Notes: a model not told the origin generated them from the letters alone. A stretch of 64,000 nt of DNA from Bacteroidales bacterium (GCA_016286055.1 JAEERW010000004.1:124001-188000); one strand, 5' to 3'. Positions 35,454 through 43,930 are shown, numbered from the stretch's first letter. Numbers and translations: made by a program.

Positions 35454-36899
35454 ATGGCAGACGAAAAAGATATTATAAAGCAACTCGGCGACCAAAAATA
35501 CGACGCCGGTTTTGTTACCGACATAGAAACCGAGACCTTTGAAAAAGGCCTCAACGAGAATATTATACGCAAACTGTCGCAAAAGCGCAACGAGCCGCCT
35601 TATATGCTCGAATTTCGCCTCAAAGCATACGCCCGTTGGCAACAAATGAAAATGCCGCATTGGGCTCATTTGGAATTTAAAGAACCTGATTATCAGGATT
35701 TAATATATTACGCCGCACCTAAAAAACGCGCCAAAGTTAATAGTCTCGACGAAGTAGACCCCGAACTTTTAAAAACCTACGAAAAACTTGGCATTCCGCT
35801 TTCGGAACAAAAAGAACTCGCAGGCGTGGCTGTTGATGCCGTGTTCGACTCCGAATCGGTGCACACCACTATGAAAAAGCAACTCGCCGAAAAAGGCATC
35901 ATCTTCTGCCCTATCAGCGAGGCTATCCGCGAATATCCCGACCTTATAAAAAAATATCTCGGTAGCGTTGTGCCCGTGGGCGACAACTTTTACGCCGCGC
36001 TCAATTCGGCTGTCTTCACCGACGGCTCGTTTGTCTACATTCCCAAAGGCGTGCGCTGCCCGGTGGAACTCAGCACATATTTCCGAATCAACGCTCAAAA
36101 CACAGGTCAGTTTGAACGCACGCTAATTATCGCCGACTCTGATAGTTACGTATCGTATCTTGAAGGCTGCACCGCCCCAATGCGCGACGAAAACCAACTT
36201 CACGCTGCCGTGGTGGAACTTATCACTCTCGACAATGCCGAAATTAAATACTCCACCGTTCAAAACTGGTATCCCGGCGACAAGGATGGCAAGGGCGGTA
36301 TCCTCAACTTTGTTACCAAGCGCGGACTCTGCAAGGGTGTAAATTCTAAAATTTCGTGGACACAGGTAGAAACCGGCTCGGCAATCACTTGGAAATATCC
36401 TTCTACCGTGCTCAAAGGCGACAATTCCACATCAGAGTTTTACTCGGTGGCAGTTACCAACAACTATCAGCAAGCCGACACCGGCACCAAGATGGTTCAC
36501 CTTGGACGCAATACCCGCAGCACCATCATCAGCAAAGGCATTTCGCTGGGCAAAAGCCAAAACTCGTACCGCGGACTTGTAAAGGTTTCAAAATCAGCCG
36601 ACAACGCCCGCAACTATTCGCAATGCGACAGTCTTTTGATAGGCGACAAATGCGGTGCTCACACCTTCCCCTACATCGACTGCGCCAACCGCACAGCCAC
36701 CCTCGAACACGAAGCCACCACATCAAAAATCTCTGACGAACAGTTGTTTTACTGCCGTCAGCGTGGCATTAGCACTGAAAACGCCGTCAGCCTCATAGTC
36801 AACGGCTTTGCCAAAGACGTTCTCTCCAAACTCCCGATGGAATTTGCCGTCGAAGCCAAAAAATTGCTGTCTATTACATTAGAAGGTGCAGTGGGGTAA
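35454..36899 (+). CDS. sufB: Fe-S assembly scaffold SufB
   Basis: A 481-residue protein of the SufBC2D scaffold. [40 protein letters not shown], and the C-terminal [22 protein letters not shown] are typical SufB blocks. The scaffold binds the nascent cluster and uses SufC ATPase. Unlike the usual sufBCD order, sufC is 1.4 kb away, beyond a reverse-strand insertion. Confidence 0.96.
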   Translation: MADEKDIIKQLGDQKYDAGFVTDIETETFEKGLNENIIRKLSQKRNEPPYMLEFRLKAYARWQQMKMPHWAHLEFKEPDYQDLIYYAAPKKRAKVNSLDEVDPELLKTYEKLGIPLSEQKELAGVAVDAVFDSESVHTTMKKQLAEKGIIFCPISEAIREYPDLIKKYLGSVVPVGDNFYAALNSAVFTDGSFVYIPKGVRCPVELSTYFRINAQNTGQFERTLIIADSDSYVSYLEGCTAPMRDENQLHAAVVELITLDNAEIKYSTVQNWYPGDKDGKGGILNFVTKRGLCKGVNSKISWTQVETGSAITWKYPSTVLKGDNSTSEFYSVAVTNNYQQADTGTKMVHLGRNTRSTIISKGISLGKSQNSYRGLVKVSKSADNARNYSQCDSLLIGDKCGAHTFPYIDCANRTATLEHEATTSKISDEQLFYCRQRGISTENAVSLIVNGFAKDVLSKLPMEFAVEAKKLLSITLEGAVG

Positions 36900-36946
36900 G
36901 ATCCAACCTATCAATACAAAACTTATTTTCAAAATCACCATATAAA

Positions 36947-36991
36947 AATCTTGGCTAAAACTCGAATTTTTTCGTGGTTATAGCCAAGATT
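36947..36991 (+). terminator. possible hairpin terminator after sufB
   Basis: AATCTTGGCTA (36947-36957) and TAGCCAAGATT (36981-36991) form a perfect 11-bp stem; the T-rich run is in the loop and not after the stem, so terminator function is uncertain. Confidence 0.4.
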
Positions 36992-37020
36992 ATTGAAGTA
37001 AACAATGCAGATTAGTAGAA

Positions 37021-37100
37021 AATCCTAAAATGTTTTTCAGCAAAAATGCTAAAAATCCTAAAATGTTTTTAGCCAAATATGCTAAAAATCCTAAAATGTT
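37021..37100. repeat. 33-bp tandem repeat, about 2.5 copies
   Basis: AATCCTAAAATGTTTTT recurs at 37021, 37054 and 37087, a period of 33 bases, with the interval containing a variable AGC-AAA-ATGCTAAAA segment. It is right after the stop codon of the propeller-like gene (whose stop is at 37103-37105). A minus-strand frame (36990-37343) stays open through the repeat, encoding NILGFLA units, but it overlaps the end of the propeller gene out of frame and is probably not a real gene. Confidence 0.65.
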
Positions 37101-37102
37101 AT

Positions 37103-38026
37103 CTACCTCGTTACCGTAAACGAAATGTGCTTGCTGTACAGAGTCACGTAGAGTTTGCCGTCGCTGCCGAGGGCGAACCAATAGGGGGCGGTGGCTACCA
37201 AGATATGCTGTTTCTGAACGCCGGTGTACCTGTTGAGCACGTTTACGTAGTCGGGTTTGCCCGTGTCGCCATATCCACAGATTATCGAATTGTCGATAAT
37301 CATAAAATTGTTTGAGTTGCAGGTGTTTGGCTTGCTCACCCAAAGAGTTTTGTCGGTGGAGGTGTCAATGGCTACGATGTAGGCATTCTGTCCGCCGTCA
37401 AAACCGTCGAGACCCGAAATGCTGAAATAGAGTATGCCGTCTTTCACCACTGCCCACATTACAGCCTGACGGTCAACTTCGGAGCCGCGGTTTTTGGGCG
37501 GAAATGTCATATTAGATGTGTTGTAGACCTTTTTCACCTCACGCTGCGGGTCAACGAGCATAATCAAATGCGGATCTCTGCCACGTCGCGAGATGTCCTT
37601 TTCTGATTCTCCCCACGGAAGCGGCTCGGTAGAGGGAGCACGTCCGTAGATAGCCACAGGATAGTCGCCATCGTAGAAAACATCGTTGAGAGTCCAATCT
37701 CCGCTGTAAAACTCCGGCACAATGTCGGGAATGTGGTAATCCTTGTCGTCCCAACCGAGAGTGGGGTGTCCGATGATGTTGCCGAGTTTTAGTTCGGGCA
37801 GCGCAAGGGCATTGTAGTCGTCGGAAGTTTTTGAAAACGAGGTTTTTGTAAGGGTGACGGTCTTGCTTTTGCCTGCGGGAGCGGTGGCGAGAGTCTGCCC
37901 GTCGAAATTGGCAATCTCCACGGCGGAGATAGTGGTTTGATGTTCTACGCCATTGAGCGTGTAGTTTTGCGCCTGAGCGCAAACTGTTGCCGCCATCAAA
38001 ACGGCTGAGATTAATAGTTTTTTCAT
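37103..38026 (-). CDS. secreted beta-propeller-like protein
   Basis: A 307-residue exported protein with signal MKKLLISAVLMAATVCAQAQ. It has repeated short strands such as GILYFSISGLDG and YIVAIDTSTDKTLWVSKPNTCNS, and later DGKLYVTLY, which suggest a PQQ-like beta propeller with DxxTGxxLW-type units. The N-terminal part (about 20-100) is unfamiliar. It is inserted on the opposite strand between sufB and sufC. Function unknown. Confidence 0.7.
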   Translation of the reverse strand: MKKLLISAVLMAATVCAQAQNYTLNGVEHQTTISAVEIANFDGQTLATAPAGKSKTVTLTKTSFSKTSDDYNALALPELKLGNIIGHPTLGWDDKDYHIPDIVPEFYSGDWTLNDVFYDGDYPVAIYGRAPSTEPLPWGESEKDISRRGRDPHLIMLVDPQREVKKVYNTSNMTFPPKNRGSEVDRQAVMWAVVKDGILYFSISGLDGFDGGQNAYIVAIDTSTDKTLWVSKPNTCNSNNFMIIDNSIICGYGDTGKPDYVNVLNRYTGVQKQHILVATAPYWFALGSDGKLYVTLYSKHISFTVTR

Positions 38027-38054
38027 TGGTGTAAAGTTTTAAATTAATATTTTT

Positions 38055-38084
38055 GAGCGGGAAACAAGATTCGAACTCGTGTCT
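38055..38084. repeat. 30-bp direct repeat, copy 1
   Basis: Identical to 39875-39904. It is the 3' end of the tRNA-Gly-like RNA at 38056-38182 (acceptor, T arm and part of the variable region). The two copies bracket sufCD. Confidence 0.8.
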
Positions 38085-38182
38085 CCACACTTACTACTTA
38101 TATGATGCGTGTTTATCAAAATAAATAATAAGTGTGGGCTCTAACCATTGGCAGAAAAACTCTGCCACTAAGCTATTCCCGC
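38056..38182 (-). ncRNA. tRNA-Gly-like RNA (copy A) with D-loop hairpin
   Basis: A 127-base tRNA-shaped RNA on the minus strand. Acceptor GCGGGAA/TTCCCGC with discriminator T, D stem GCTT/GAGC, and T arm ACGAG-TTCGAAT-CTTGT are normal and Gly-like. Two abnormalities: the D loop carries an extra hairpin (GGCAGA-GTTTT-TCTGCC), and the anticodon position holds a 9-bp stem CCACACTTA/TAAGTGTGG around 35 AT-rich bases with no 7-base loop. Variable loop is AGAC. A TATTTTTG promoter element (38192-38199) is 9 bases upstream, so it is probably transcribed. A broken tRNA gene with insertions is the alternative. Confidence 0.65.
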
Positions 38183-38191
38183 AGATTGGCG

Positions 38192-38199
38192 CAAAAATA
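38192..38199 (-). promoter_or_regulatory. -7 element of tRNA-Gly-like RNA A
   Basis: On the minus strand TATTTTTG fits TAnnTTTG and lies 9 bases before the RNA's 5' end; no TTTG at the expected spacing. Confidence 0.5.
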
Positions 38200-38288
38200 C
38201 ACATTTTTTGTTATTCCGCACTAAAAAAACAAAAAAAAGTAATATCCCCTTTATCTAACAAACATTAGGTAGGTTAAATAGTTTTTTA

Positions 38289-38296
38289 TATCTTTG
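38289..38296 (+). promoter_or_regulatory. -7 element of sufCD
   Basis: TATCTTTG, 34 bases before the sufC ATG, fits TAnnTTTG. No -33 element is clear. It would let sufCD be transcribed apart from sufB. Confidence 0.5.
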
Positions 38297-38330
38297 CAGA
38301 CAATAAAAAAACAATATAACGCATCGCACA

Positions 38331-39092
38331 ATGTTAGAAATCAAAGATTTACACGCCTCGGTCAACGGTAAGGAGATTTTAAAAGGCATCAACCTCAATA
38401 TAGAAAAAGGCAAAGTTTACGCCATAATGGGTCCCAATGGTTCGGGCAAAAGCACTCTTGCTTCGGTAATAGCCGGCAACGAAGTTTTCGACGTTACACA
38501 AGGTTCTATCACCTTAGACGGCAAAGACTTACTAAAACTTAAACCCGAAGAAAGAGCGGCTGAGGGAGTTTTCCTCGCGTTTCAATACCCCGTGGAAATT
38601 CCGGGCGTAAGCATCAACAATTTTATGAAGGCTGCCATCAACGAACAACGCAAATACCGTGGACAAGAGCCTATGCCAGCACCGGATTTTTTGAAACTTA
38701 TCAAGGAGAAAAAAGAACTTGTGGCTTTGGACAAAAAACTCGACGGACGCTCTGTAAATCAAGGTTTTTCGGGTGGCGAAAAGAAAAAATTAGAGGTATT
38801 TCAAATGGCTATGCTCAATCCCAAGGTTGCCGTTTTGGACGAAACCGATTCGGGCTTAGACATCGACGCATTACGCATTGTGGCTGAGGGTGTTAATAAA
38901 TTAAAATCAGAAGACAACGCTTTTATTATAATTACTCATTATCAGCGGCTTTTAGACTATATTACGCCCGATGTGGTGCACGTGCTCTACAACGGCAGAA
39001 TCATCAAAACCGGCGACCGCAACCTTGTGCTCGAACTCGAAAAAACTGGTTACGACGAACTTAAAAAACAGGCTGACGAACTTTATAAATAG
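38331..39092 (+). CDS. sufC: Suf ATPase
   Basis: A 253-residue ABC-type ATPase of the SufBC2D scaffold. Walker A is GPNGSGKST (about 34-42), the signature is FSGGEKKKLE, and Walker B is VAVLDETDSGLDIDAL. ADGVFLAFQYP-like block VFLAFQYPVEIPG is characteristic of SufC. It precedes sufD by 6 bases. It is separated from sufB by a reverse-strand protein gene and the tRNA-like RNA A. Confidence 0.96.
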   Translation: MLEIKDLHASVNGKEILKGINLNIEKGKVYAIMGPNGSGKSTLASVIAGNEVFDVTQGSITLDGKDLLKLKPEERAAEGVFLAFQYPVEIPGVSINNFMKAAINEQRKYRGQEPMPAPDFLKLIKEKKELVALDKKLDGRSVNQGFSGGEKKKLEVFQMAMLNPKVAVLDETDSGLDIDALRIVAEGVNKLKSEDNAFIIITHYQRLLDYITPDVVHVLYNGRIIKTGDRNLVLELEKTGYDELKKQADELYK

Positions 39093-39098
39093 GCGGAT

Positions 39099-39875
39099 AT
39101 GGAATATATCAACAACATCTACGACTACCAAAAGGCTGAAATAATTGCGCAGCCCGAACAGAAAACTCATCGCGCCATTATTGCTCAGGGAACCGTTAAC
39201 CAAACCATACAACTCAATGTAAAGGCTATGGAAAATAGTTCGCTTGAACTACATATCTGTAATATCATTGATAATGAGGATACTATAAAATACGATATAG
39301 ACGTTACAGCCGAAGAAAACAGCAATGTTACCTTGTCGGTGGTTTCGATTAAGGGTAAAAATGTTGACGTAAATATCAATGTAAACATCATAGGCAAAAA
39401 TGCCGAAGTGAATCTTCCCGGATTGTTGTTACCTTCTAAAAATCAAAGTTTTACCTATCATTCTAATGTAATTCACAAATCGGGAGGCAGCACCACCATT
39501 CAAAAAGTGCGCACAGTGGCAGATGACAACGGATATGGCGATTTTTTTGGCATTATTAAAGTTGACCCCAATGCGCAAAAATCTGTTACCGAACAGGTTA
39601 ACAACAATATTTTGTTATCTACCGACGCCCGTATCGAAAGCAAGCCGCAATTAGAAATTTACGCCGACGATGTAAAATGTTCGCACGGCAGCACCACAGG
39701 TATGCTCGACCAAGAGGCGATATTTTATATGCGCAGCCGCGGCATCAGCCAAAAAACCGCACAAAACCTGCTCTTAGAGGCATTTATCAACGAAGTGATA
39801 GAAAATCTTTCGCAAGATAACGAATACAAGGATTTTGTAAAGGATCAAATAGCCAATAAATTAGGTATGGAATAG
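39099..39875 (+). CDS. sufD: SufD, short form
   Basis: 258 residues, against roughly 430-450 for most SufD. The beta-helix core (about 60-200; VTLSVVSIKGKNVDVNINVN) and the C-terminal block with DDVKCSHGSTTGMLDQEAIFYMRSRGIS are intact, including the conserved His. The N-terminal helical domain is missing or much reduced. It pairs with SufB and SufC to form the scaffold. The stop codon (39873-39875) is directly next to the 3' end of tRNA-like RNA B on the other strand. Confidence 0.88.
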   Translation: MEYINNIYDYQKAEIIAQPEQKTHRAIIAQGTVNQTIQLNVKAMENSSLELHICNIIDNEDTIKYDIDVTAEENSNVTLSVVSIKGKNVDVNINVNIIGKNAEVNLPGLLLPSKNQSFTYHSNVIHKSGGSTTIQKVRTVADDNGYGDFFGIIKVDPNAQKSVTEQVNNNILLSTDARIESKPQLEIYADDVKCSHGSTTGMLDQEAIFYMRSRGISQKTAQNLLLEAFINEVIENLSQDNEYKDFVKDQIANKLGME

Positions 39876-39904
39876 AGCGGGAAACAAGATTCGAACTCGT
39901 GTCT
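39875..39904. repeat. 30-bp direct repeat, copy 2
   Basis: Identical to 38055-38084; the 3' end of tRNA-Gly-like RNA B. See copy 1. Confidence 0.8.
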
Positions 39905-39968
39905 TCCAGCCAAGGCTTGGTGTTCTAACCATTGGCAGAATATTGTACTACCACTGAACTATTCCCGC
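39876..39968 (-). ncRNA. tRNA-Gly-like RNA (copy B) with D-loop hairpin
   Basis: A 93-base tRNA-shaped RNA. Acceptor, T arm and discriminator equal those of copy A. The D stem is GTTC/GAAC. The D loop carries a hairpin GGTAG...CTGCC that has a different sequence from A but keeps pairing (C-G becomes U-G). The anticodon region CCAAGCCTTGGCTGG is two bases short of the usual 17; it folds either as CCAA/TTGG around GCC or as CCA-GC/GC-TGG around CTTG. Neither gives a normal 7-base anticodon loop. It lies 38 bases downstream of tRNA-Gly(GCC) on the same strand and is probably co-transcribed with it. Confidence 0.65.
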
Positions 39969-40006
39969 GTTATTTAGAAAAAATGAAAAAATATGGAGAA
40001 AAAAAG

Positions 40007-40079
40007 AGCGGGAAACGAGACTCGGACTCGCGACCCCAACCTTGGCAAGGTTGTGCTCTACCAACTGAGCTATTCCCGC
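40007..40079 (-). tRNA. tRNA-Gly (GCC)
   Basis: A normal 73-base cloverleaf: acceptor GCGGGAA/TTCCCGC, D arm GCTCAGTTGGTAGAGC, anticodon stem CAACC/GGTTG with loop TTGCCAA (anticodon GCC), T arm CGCGAG-loop-CTCG, discriminator T. The acceptor stem is the same as in the two tRNA-like RNAs. It is transcribed from the promoter at 40116-40146. Confidence 0.95.
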
Positions 40080-40115
40080 ATTATGTTAAAGAACTTGGTT
40101 TTCTCAAACGCGGTG

Positions 40116-40146
40116 CAAAGATAGAACTCATTTTCGTATCTACAAA
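40116..40146 (-). promoter_or_regulatory. promoter of tRNA-Gly and tRNA-like RNA B
   Basis: On the minus strand TTTG (40143-40146) and TATCTTTG (40116-40123) are 19 bases apart, an exact consensus. The only genes downstream on this strand are tRNA-Gly(GCC) and RNA B, after which transcription would run antisense into sufD. Confidence 0.8.
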
Positions 40147-40228
40147 CTTTTGCAGCTGTTTTTTTGAAACTTTTTTTACAAAATTCTTTAACATTTTTAT
40201 TTTCAGGTATTAATACCTAAACTTTTTT

Positions 40229-41701
40229 TTAATACGAACGGGCAAAAACCACGCGCTGTTTTGAGGGTTTGCCTGAAATCATATCCACACCGTCTTCCAA
40301 GGGGTTGTTTAACGGAATGCAACGTATTGTGGCTTTGGTTTCCTCTTTGATGCGAGCCTCGGTTTCTTCGGTGCCGTCCCAAGGTGCGTAAACAAAGCCG
40401 CCTTTTTCGATAAGAGCCTTAAACTCGTCGTAGGTGTCGGCCTTGTAGGTGTGCTCCTCGCGGAATTTGAGGGCTTTTTGGAACATATTTTTCTGAATAT
40501 CGTCCAAAAGTTTTACGATGTATTCGTCGATGTTGTCGATTGATACTGAGGTCTTTTCGAGAGTGTCGCGGCGGAAAACCTCAACAGTGTTGTTGGCCAC
40601 GTCGCGCATACCGATGGCAAGACGTACGGGAATGCCTTGGAGTTCGTACTGAGCAAACTTCCATCCCGGCTTGTTTTGGTCGCTGTCGTCGAATTTTACC
40701 TCTAAACCTTTGGCTTTGAGGGCATTGATTATGGGATCAACTTTTTCGCTGATGGCGGCAAGATCTTCGGCTTTTTTGAAAATCGGAACTATAACCACGT
40801 GAATAGGAGCAAGTTTGGGAGGAAGCACAAGACCGTTGTCGTCGCTGTGAGTCATTATCAACGCGCCCATAAGACGTGTGGAAACGCCCCACGATGTAGC
40901 CCAAACGGTTTCTTGTTTGCCCTCTTTGTTAAGGAATTTAACGTCGAAAGCCTTAGCAAAATTCTGTCCGAGGAAGTGCGATGTGCCTGCCTGCAAAGCC
41001 TTGCCGTCTTGCATCATAGCCTCAATACAGAAAGTTTCCAATGCACCTGCAAAACGCTCGGTGGGAGTTTTTACACCTTTTAATACAGGAATTGCAAGGA
41101 AGTTTTCGCAAAAATCGGCATAAACGTTGAGCATACGTGTGGCCTCTTCCAAAGCCTCCTCTTTGGTGGCGTGAGCGGTGTGTCCCTCTTGCCAAAGAAA
41201 TTCGGCAGTGCGGAGAAAAAGACGTGTACGCATCTCCCAACGAACCACATTTGCCCATTGGTTAACGAGAATCGGGAGGTCGCGATACGAACGTATCCAA
41301 TTTTTGTATGTGTTCCAAATAATGGTTTCGGAAGTGGGACGAACAATAAGTTCCTCTTCGAGTTTTGCGTTTTCATCTACCACAATGTCTTTGCCGTCGT
41401 CGGAATTCTTTAAGCGGTAGTGAGTTACCACAGCGCACTCTTTGGCAAAACCTTTTACGTGTTCGGCCTCGCGGCTAAAAAACGATTTTGGGATAAAAAT
41501 GGGGAAATAAGCGTTTTTGTGACCCGTAGCCTTAAACATAGCGTCGAGAGCGTCGTGCATTTTTTCCCAAATAGAATAACCGTAGGGCTTGATTACCATA
41601 CAGCCCCTAACAGCGGAGTTTTCCGCCAAGTCGGCATTGATTACCAAATCGTTGTACCATTTTGAGTAATCGTCTGCCCGTTTTGTTACAAAATCAGCCA
41701 T
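40229..41701 (-). CDS. proS: prolyl-tRNA synthetase
   Basis: A 490-residue class II synthetase of the short (eukaryote/archaea-like, type 3) ProS group. It charges tRNA-Pro, the partner of the tRNA at 9546. WTIFDEL-like motif blocks are visible as [29 protein letters not shown] (motif 1 region), [23 protein letters not shown] (motif 2) and [28 protein letters not shown] (motif 3 region). The C-terminal domain ends FARSY. It is a single gene facing the tRNA-Gly promoter. Confidence 0.95.
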   Translation of the reverse strand: MADFVTKRADDYSKWYNDLVINADLAENSAVRGCMVIKPYGYSIWEKMHDALDAMFKATGHKNAYFPIFIPKSFFSREAEHVKGFAKECAVVTHYRLKNSDDGKDIVVDENAKLEEELIVRPTSETIIWNTYKNWIRSYRDLPILVNQWANVVRWEMRTRLFLRTAEFLWQEGHTAHATKEEALEEATRMLNVYADFCENFLAIPVLKGVKTPTERFAGALETFCIEAMMQDGKALQAGTSHFLGQNFAKAFDVKFLNKEGKQETVWATSWGVSTRLMGALIMTHSDDNGLVLPPKLAPIHVVIVPIFKKAEDLAAISEKVDPIINALKAKGLEVKFDDSDQNKPGWKFAQYELQGIPVRLAIGMRDVANNTVEVFRRDTLEKTSVSIDNIDEYIVKLLDDIQKNMFQKALKFREEHTYKADTYDEFKALIEKGGFVYAPWDGTEETEARIKEETKATIRCIPLNNPLEDGVDMISGKPSKQRVVFARSY

Positions 41702-41899
41702 CTGTATACTGTTTTTTTAATAAATTCCGTAATAAAATTTTCAGATTACAAAGGAAAACATTATTTTTGACATTTGGATTATGCTTGTTAACTTTTTTTA
41801 GCATCAGGCGGATTCATTTTAATTTTTATTCGCCAACAATTATAGCAAACATTTCGATATAAAGATTAAAGATGTCTAACCCGATAAAAATTTAAGACT

Positions 41900-43045
41900 A
41901 TGATAAAGAAATTATTTTTAATAATGCTTTTGGCGGCTTTCGCAGTTACAGGCCGCGCACAAAGCGACTATTACGAGTACGACGACAACGACGGCTACGA
42001 AAACACCGGCGTTTACGAAATCGAAGACGATGTTTACGACTCGTACGAGGTGAGAATCAAACGTTTCCATCACCCCAAGACCGTTATCCGCAAAACCTAC
42101 TACGACGGATTGTTTACCATCGGTGCCGCAGCAGCCATCATCACCGTGGCTGCCACACCTTATTATTGGCATCCGCTCTACTATTCGTGGTATCGTCCCG
42201 TGGTTTACCACCGCTATTACACTAACTGCGTAAGACACAGTTACTACCGCTATTCTTACTACCGTCCGGGAGTGGTGGTTTGGCACGATTACGGATACCG
42301 CCCCGTGCACACAGTTTACCATTACGATTACTACTATCGTCCTGTGTATCATACCACTTACCACTATTATCACTACACCCCGCGCTACTACGACCGCTAC
42401 GCCTACAATCACGCCCGTTGGAACGCCAACCGCTACAACTATTACCACGGCTACAACCGCCATTACAGCCCGTCGTACCAACGCAGCCACTCGTATTCAA
42501 ACCGCAGCAACGACTATAACCGCAGCAACAATGTAAACCGTAGCGACCATTACAACTCGCACTCGGGCACATCAAACCGCAATTCACATTCAGGTTCAAC
42601 CAATCGTTCAAACGGTTACAGCAACAGCCATTCGGGTAGCAGCCATTCAGGCAGTGCCAACAGCCACAGCGGATCGTCAAACCGCTCAAACGGATACAGC
42701 AACAGCCAATCAGGTAGCAGCCACAGCGGAAGTTCTTCGAGCCACAGTGGAAGTTCATACAACCGTTCAGGCAGTTCTTCAAGCCATAGTGGAAGTTCTT
42801 CAAGCCATAGTGGAAGTTCATACAACCGTTCAGGCAGTTCTTCAAGCCATAGCGGAAGTTCTTCTTCTCACAGCGGTAGCAGCACACGTTCTGGAAGTTC
42901 TTCAAGCCATAGCGGTAGCAGCCATAGTGGAAGTAGCACAAGGTCTGGAAGTTCTTCTTCTCACAGCGGAAGCAGCCATTCAGGAAGTTCTCACAGCGGA
43001 AGCAGCCATTCAGGAAGCAGTCATTCCGGCAGCAGCCACAGATAA
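41900..43045 (+). CDS. secreted Tyr/His-rich protein with HSGSS repeats
   Basis: A 381-residue secreted protein. After the signal (MIKKLFLIMLLAAFAVTGRAQ) there is an acidic stretch (about 22-50), then a Tyr/His/Arg-rich section (about 90-200, with YYRYSYYRPGVVV and HRYYTNC), and from about 245 to the end a low-complexity tail of Ser/His/Gly repeats (SHSGSS, SYNRSGSS, STRSGSS). The DNA of the tail is itself tandemly repeated with a mix of serine codons. It might be a surface adhesion or metal-binding coat protein; I do not recognise a family. The next gene, a lipid kinase, starts 12 bases later. Confidence 0.8.
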   Translation: MIKKLFLIMLLAAFAVTGRAQSDYYEYDDNDGYENTGVYEIEDDVYDSYEVRIKRFHHPKTVIRKTYYDGLFTIGAAAAIITVAATPYYWHPLYYSWYRPVVYHRYYTNCVRHSYYRYSYYRPGVVVWHDYGYRPVHTVYHYDYYYRPVYHTTYHYYHYTPRYYDRYAYNHARWNANRYNYYHGYNRHYSPSYQRSHSYSNRSNDYNRSNNVNRSDHYNSHSGTSNRNSHSGSTNRSNGYSNSHSGSSHSGSANSHSGSSNRSNGYSNSQSGSSHSGSSSSHSGSSYNRSGSSSSHSGSSSSHSGSSYNRSGSSSSHSGSSSSHSGSSTRSGSSSSHSGSSHSGSSTRSGSSSSHSGSSHSGSSHSGSSHSGSSHSGSSHR

Positions 43046-43057
43046 CATAAAATATTA

Positions 43058-43930
43058 ATGGACAATAAATTAAAGATTCTATTTATAGTAAACCCAATTT
43101 CGGGCATTGGACGACAAAAAAAAATTGAGCAGTTGATAGACCTCAATTTAAACAAAGAGCGGTTCGTGCCCGAAATTTGCTATACTCAATATGCGGGACA
43201 CGCCATAGAAATTGCCCGCCAAGCCGTTGGTAATTACGATATTGTAACAGCCATTGGCGGCGACGGCTCTATCAACGAAACCGCTTCGCAATTAGTAGAA
43301 ACGGAAACCGCCTTGGCAGTAATCCCTTGCGGTTCGGGCAATGGTTTTGCTCGCACATTAAACCTTCCGCTAAAACCCGAAGATGCCGTAAAGCATTTAA
43401 ACACAGCCGATTTTAAAACCATCGACACCTGCACCGTAAACGATAAGTTTTTTATAAGCATAGCCGGCACAGGGTTTGATTCGGTGGTGGCAGCCAAATA
43501 CGAACAGATGCCCGGACGCGGCTTTAAAACATATTTTAAGGCTGGGTTCGGCAGTTTTTTTAAATACCAACAAGACGAATACACCTTATTATATAACGGC
43601 ATTGAGCGCAAAGAACGGGCATTTTTGATAACCGCCTGCAATTCAACTCAATACGGATACAATTTTAGAATAGCCCCGCAAGCCGTTTTAGATGATGGAT
43701 TGTTAGACGTTGCCATTGTCCGCCGTCCTCCCCTATGGCGCATACCCTACACTGCCGCCGGCATAATGCTTGGACGTGCCCATCGCTCAAAATACATCGA
43801 CATAGTAAGATGCCCCTCCATCACCATCAAAGGCAGCACCAGCGGCTACATCAATCTCGATGGCGAAACTGTTGAATGTAAAGGGGATTTGGTGTTTAAA
43901 GTGGCTGGAAAGGTGAAGTTTTTTGGATAG
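43058..43930 (+). CDS. diacylglycerol/lipid kinase family protein
   Basis: 290 residues of the YegS/DAGK-catalytic family. The ATP-binding motifs are FIVNPISGIGRQKK (start), IGGDGSINETASQL and PCGSGNGFARTLNLP, followed by the conserved DSVVAAKYEQMPGRG region. It phosphorylates a membrane lipid such as diacylglycerol, ceramide or phosphatidylglycerol; the substrate cannot be told. It lies 12 bases after the repeat-protein gene. Confidence 0.92.
   Translation: MDNKLKILFIVNPISGIGRQKKIEQLIDLNLNKERFVPEICYTQYAGHAIEIARQAVGNYDIVTAIGGDGSINETASQLVETETALAVIPCGSGNGFARTLNLPLKPEDAVKHLNTADFKTIDTCTVNDKFFISIAGTGFDSVVAAKYEQMPGRGFKTYFKAGFGSFFKYQQDEYTLLYNGIERKERAFLITACNSTQYGYNFRIAPQAVLDDGLLDVAIVRRPPLWRIPYTAAGIMLGRAHRSKYIDIVRCPSITIKGSTSGYINLDGETVECKGDLVFKVAGKVKFFG

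Noticed and set aside
37021..37100. CRISPR-like array
   Set aside because: The repeats are tandem with no unique spacers, only about 2.5 units, and no cas genes are near.
36990..37343. 117-codon frame spanning the 33-bp repeats
   Set aside because: It overlaps the end of the propeller gene in another frame and only stays open because the repeat length is divisible by three.
38056..38182. tmRNA or tRNA-Sec
   Set aside because: No tag reading frame, no 8-bp acceptor stem or long variable arm; the acceptor and T arm are plain tRNA-Gly.
42222..42941. 239-codon cysteine/tyrosine-rich frame opposite the HSGSS protein
   Set aside because: Produced by the repetitive Ser/Gly codons of the plus-strand gene.
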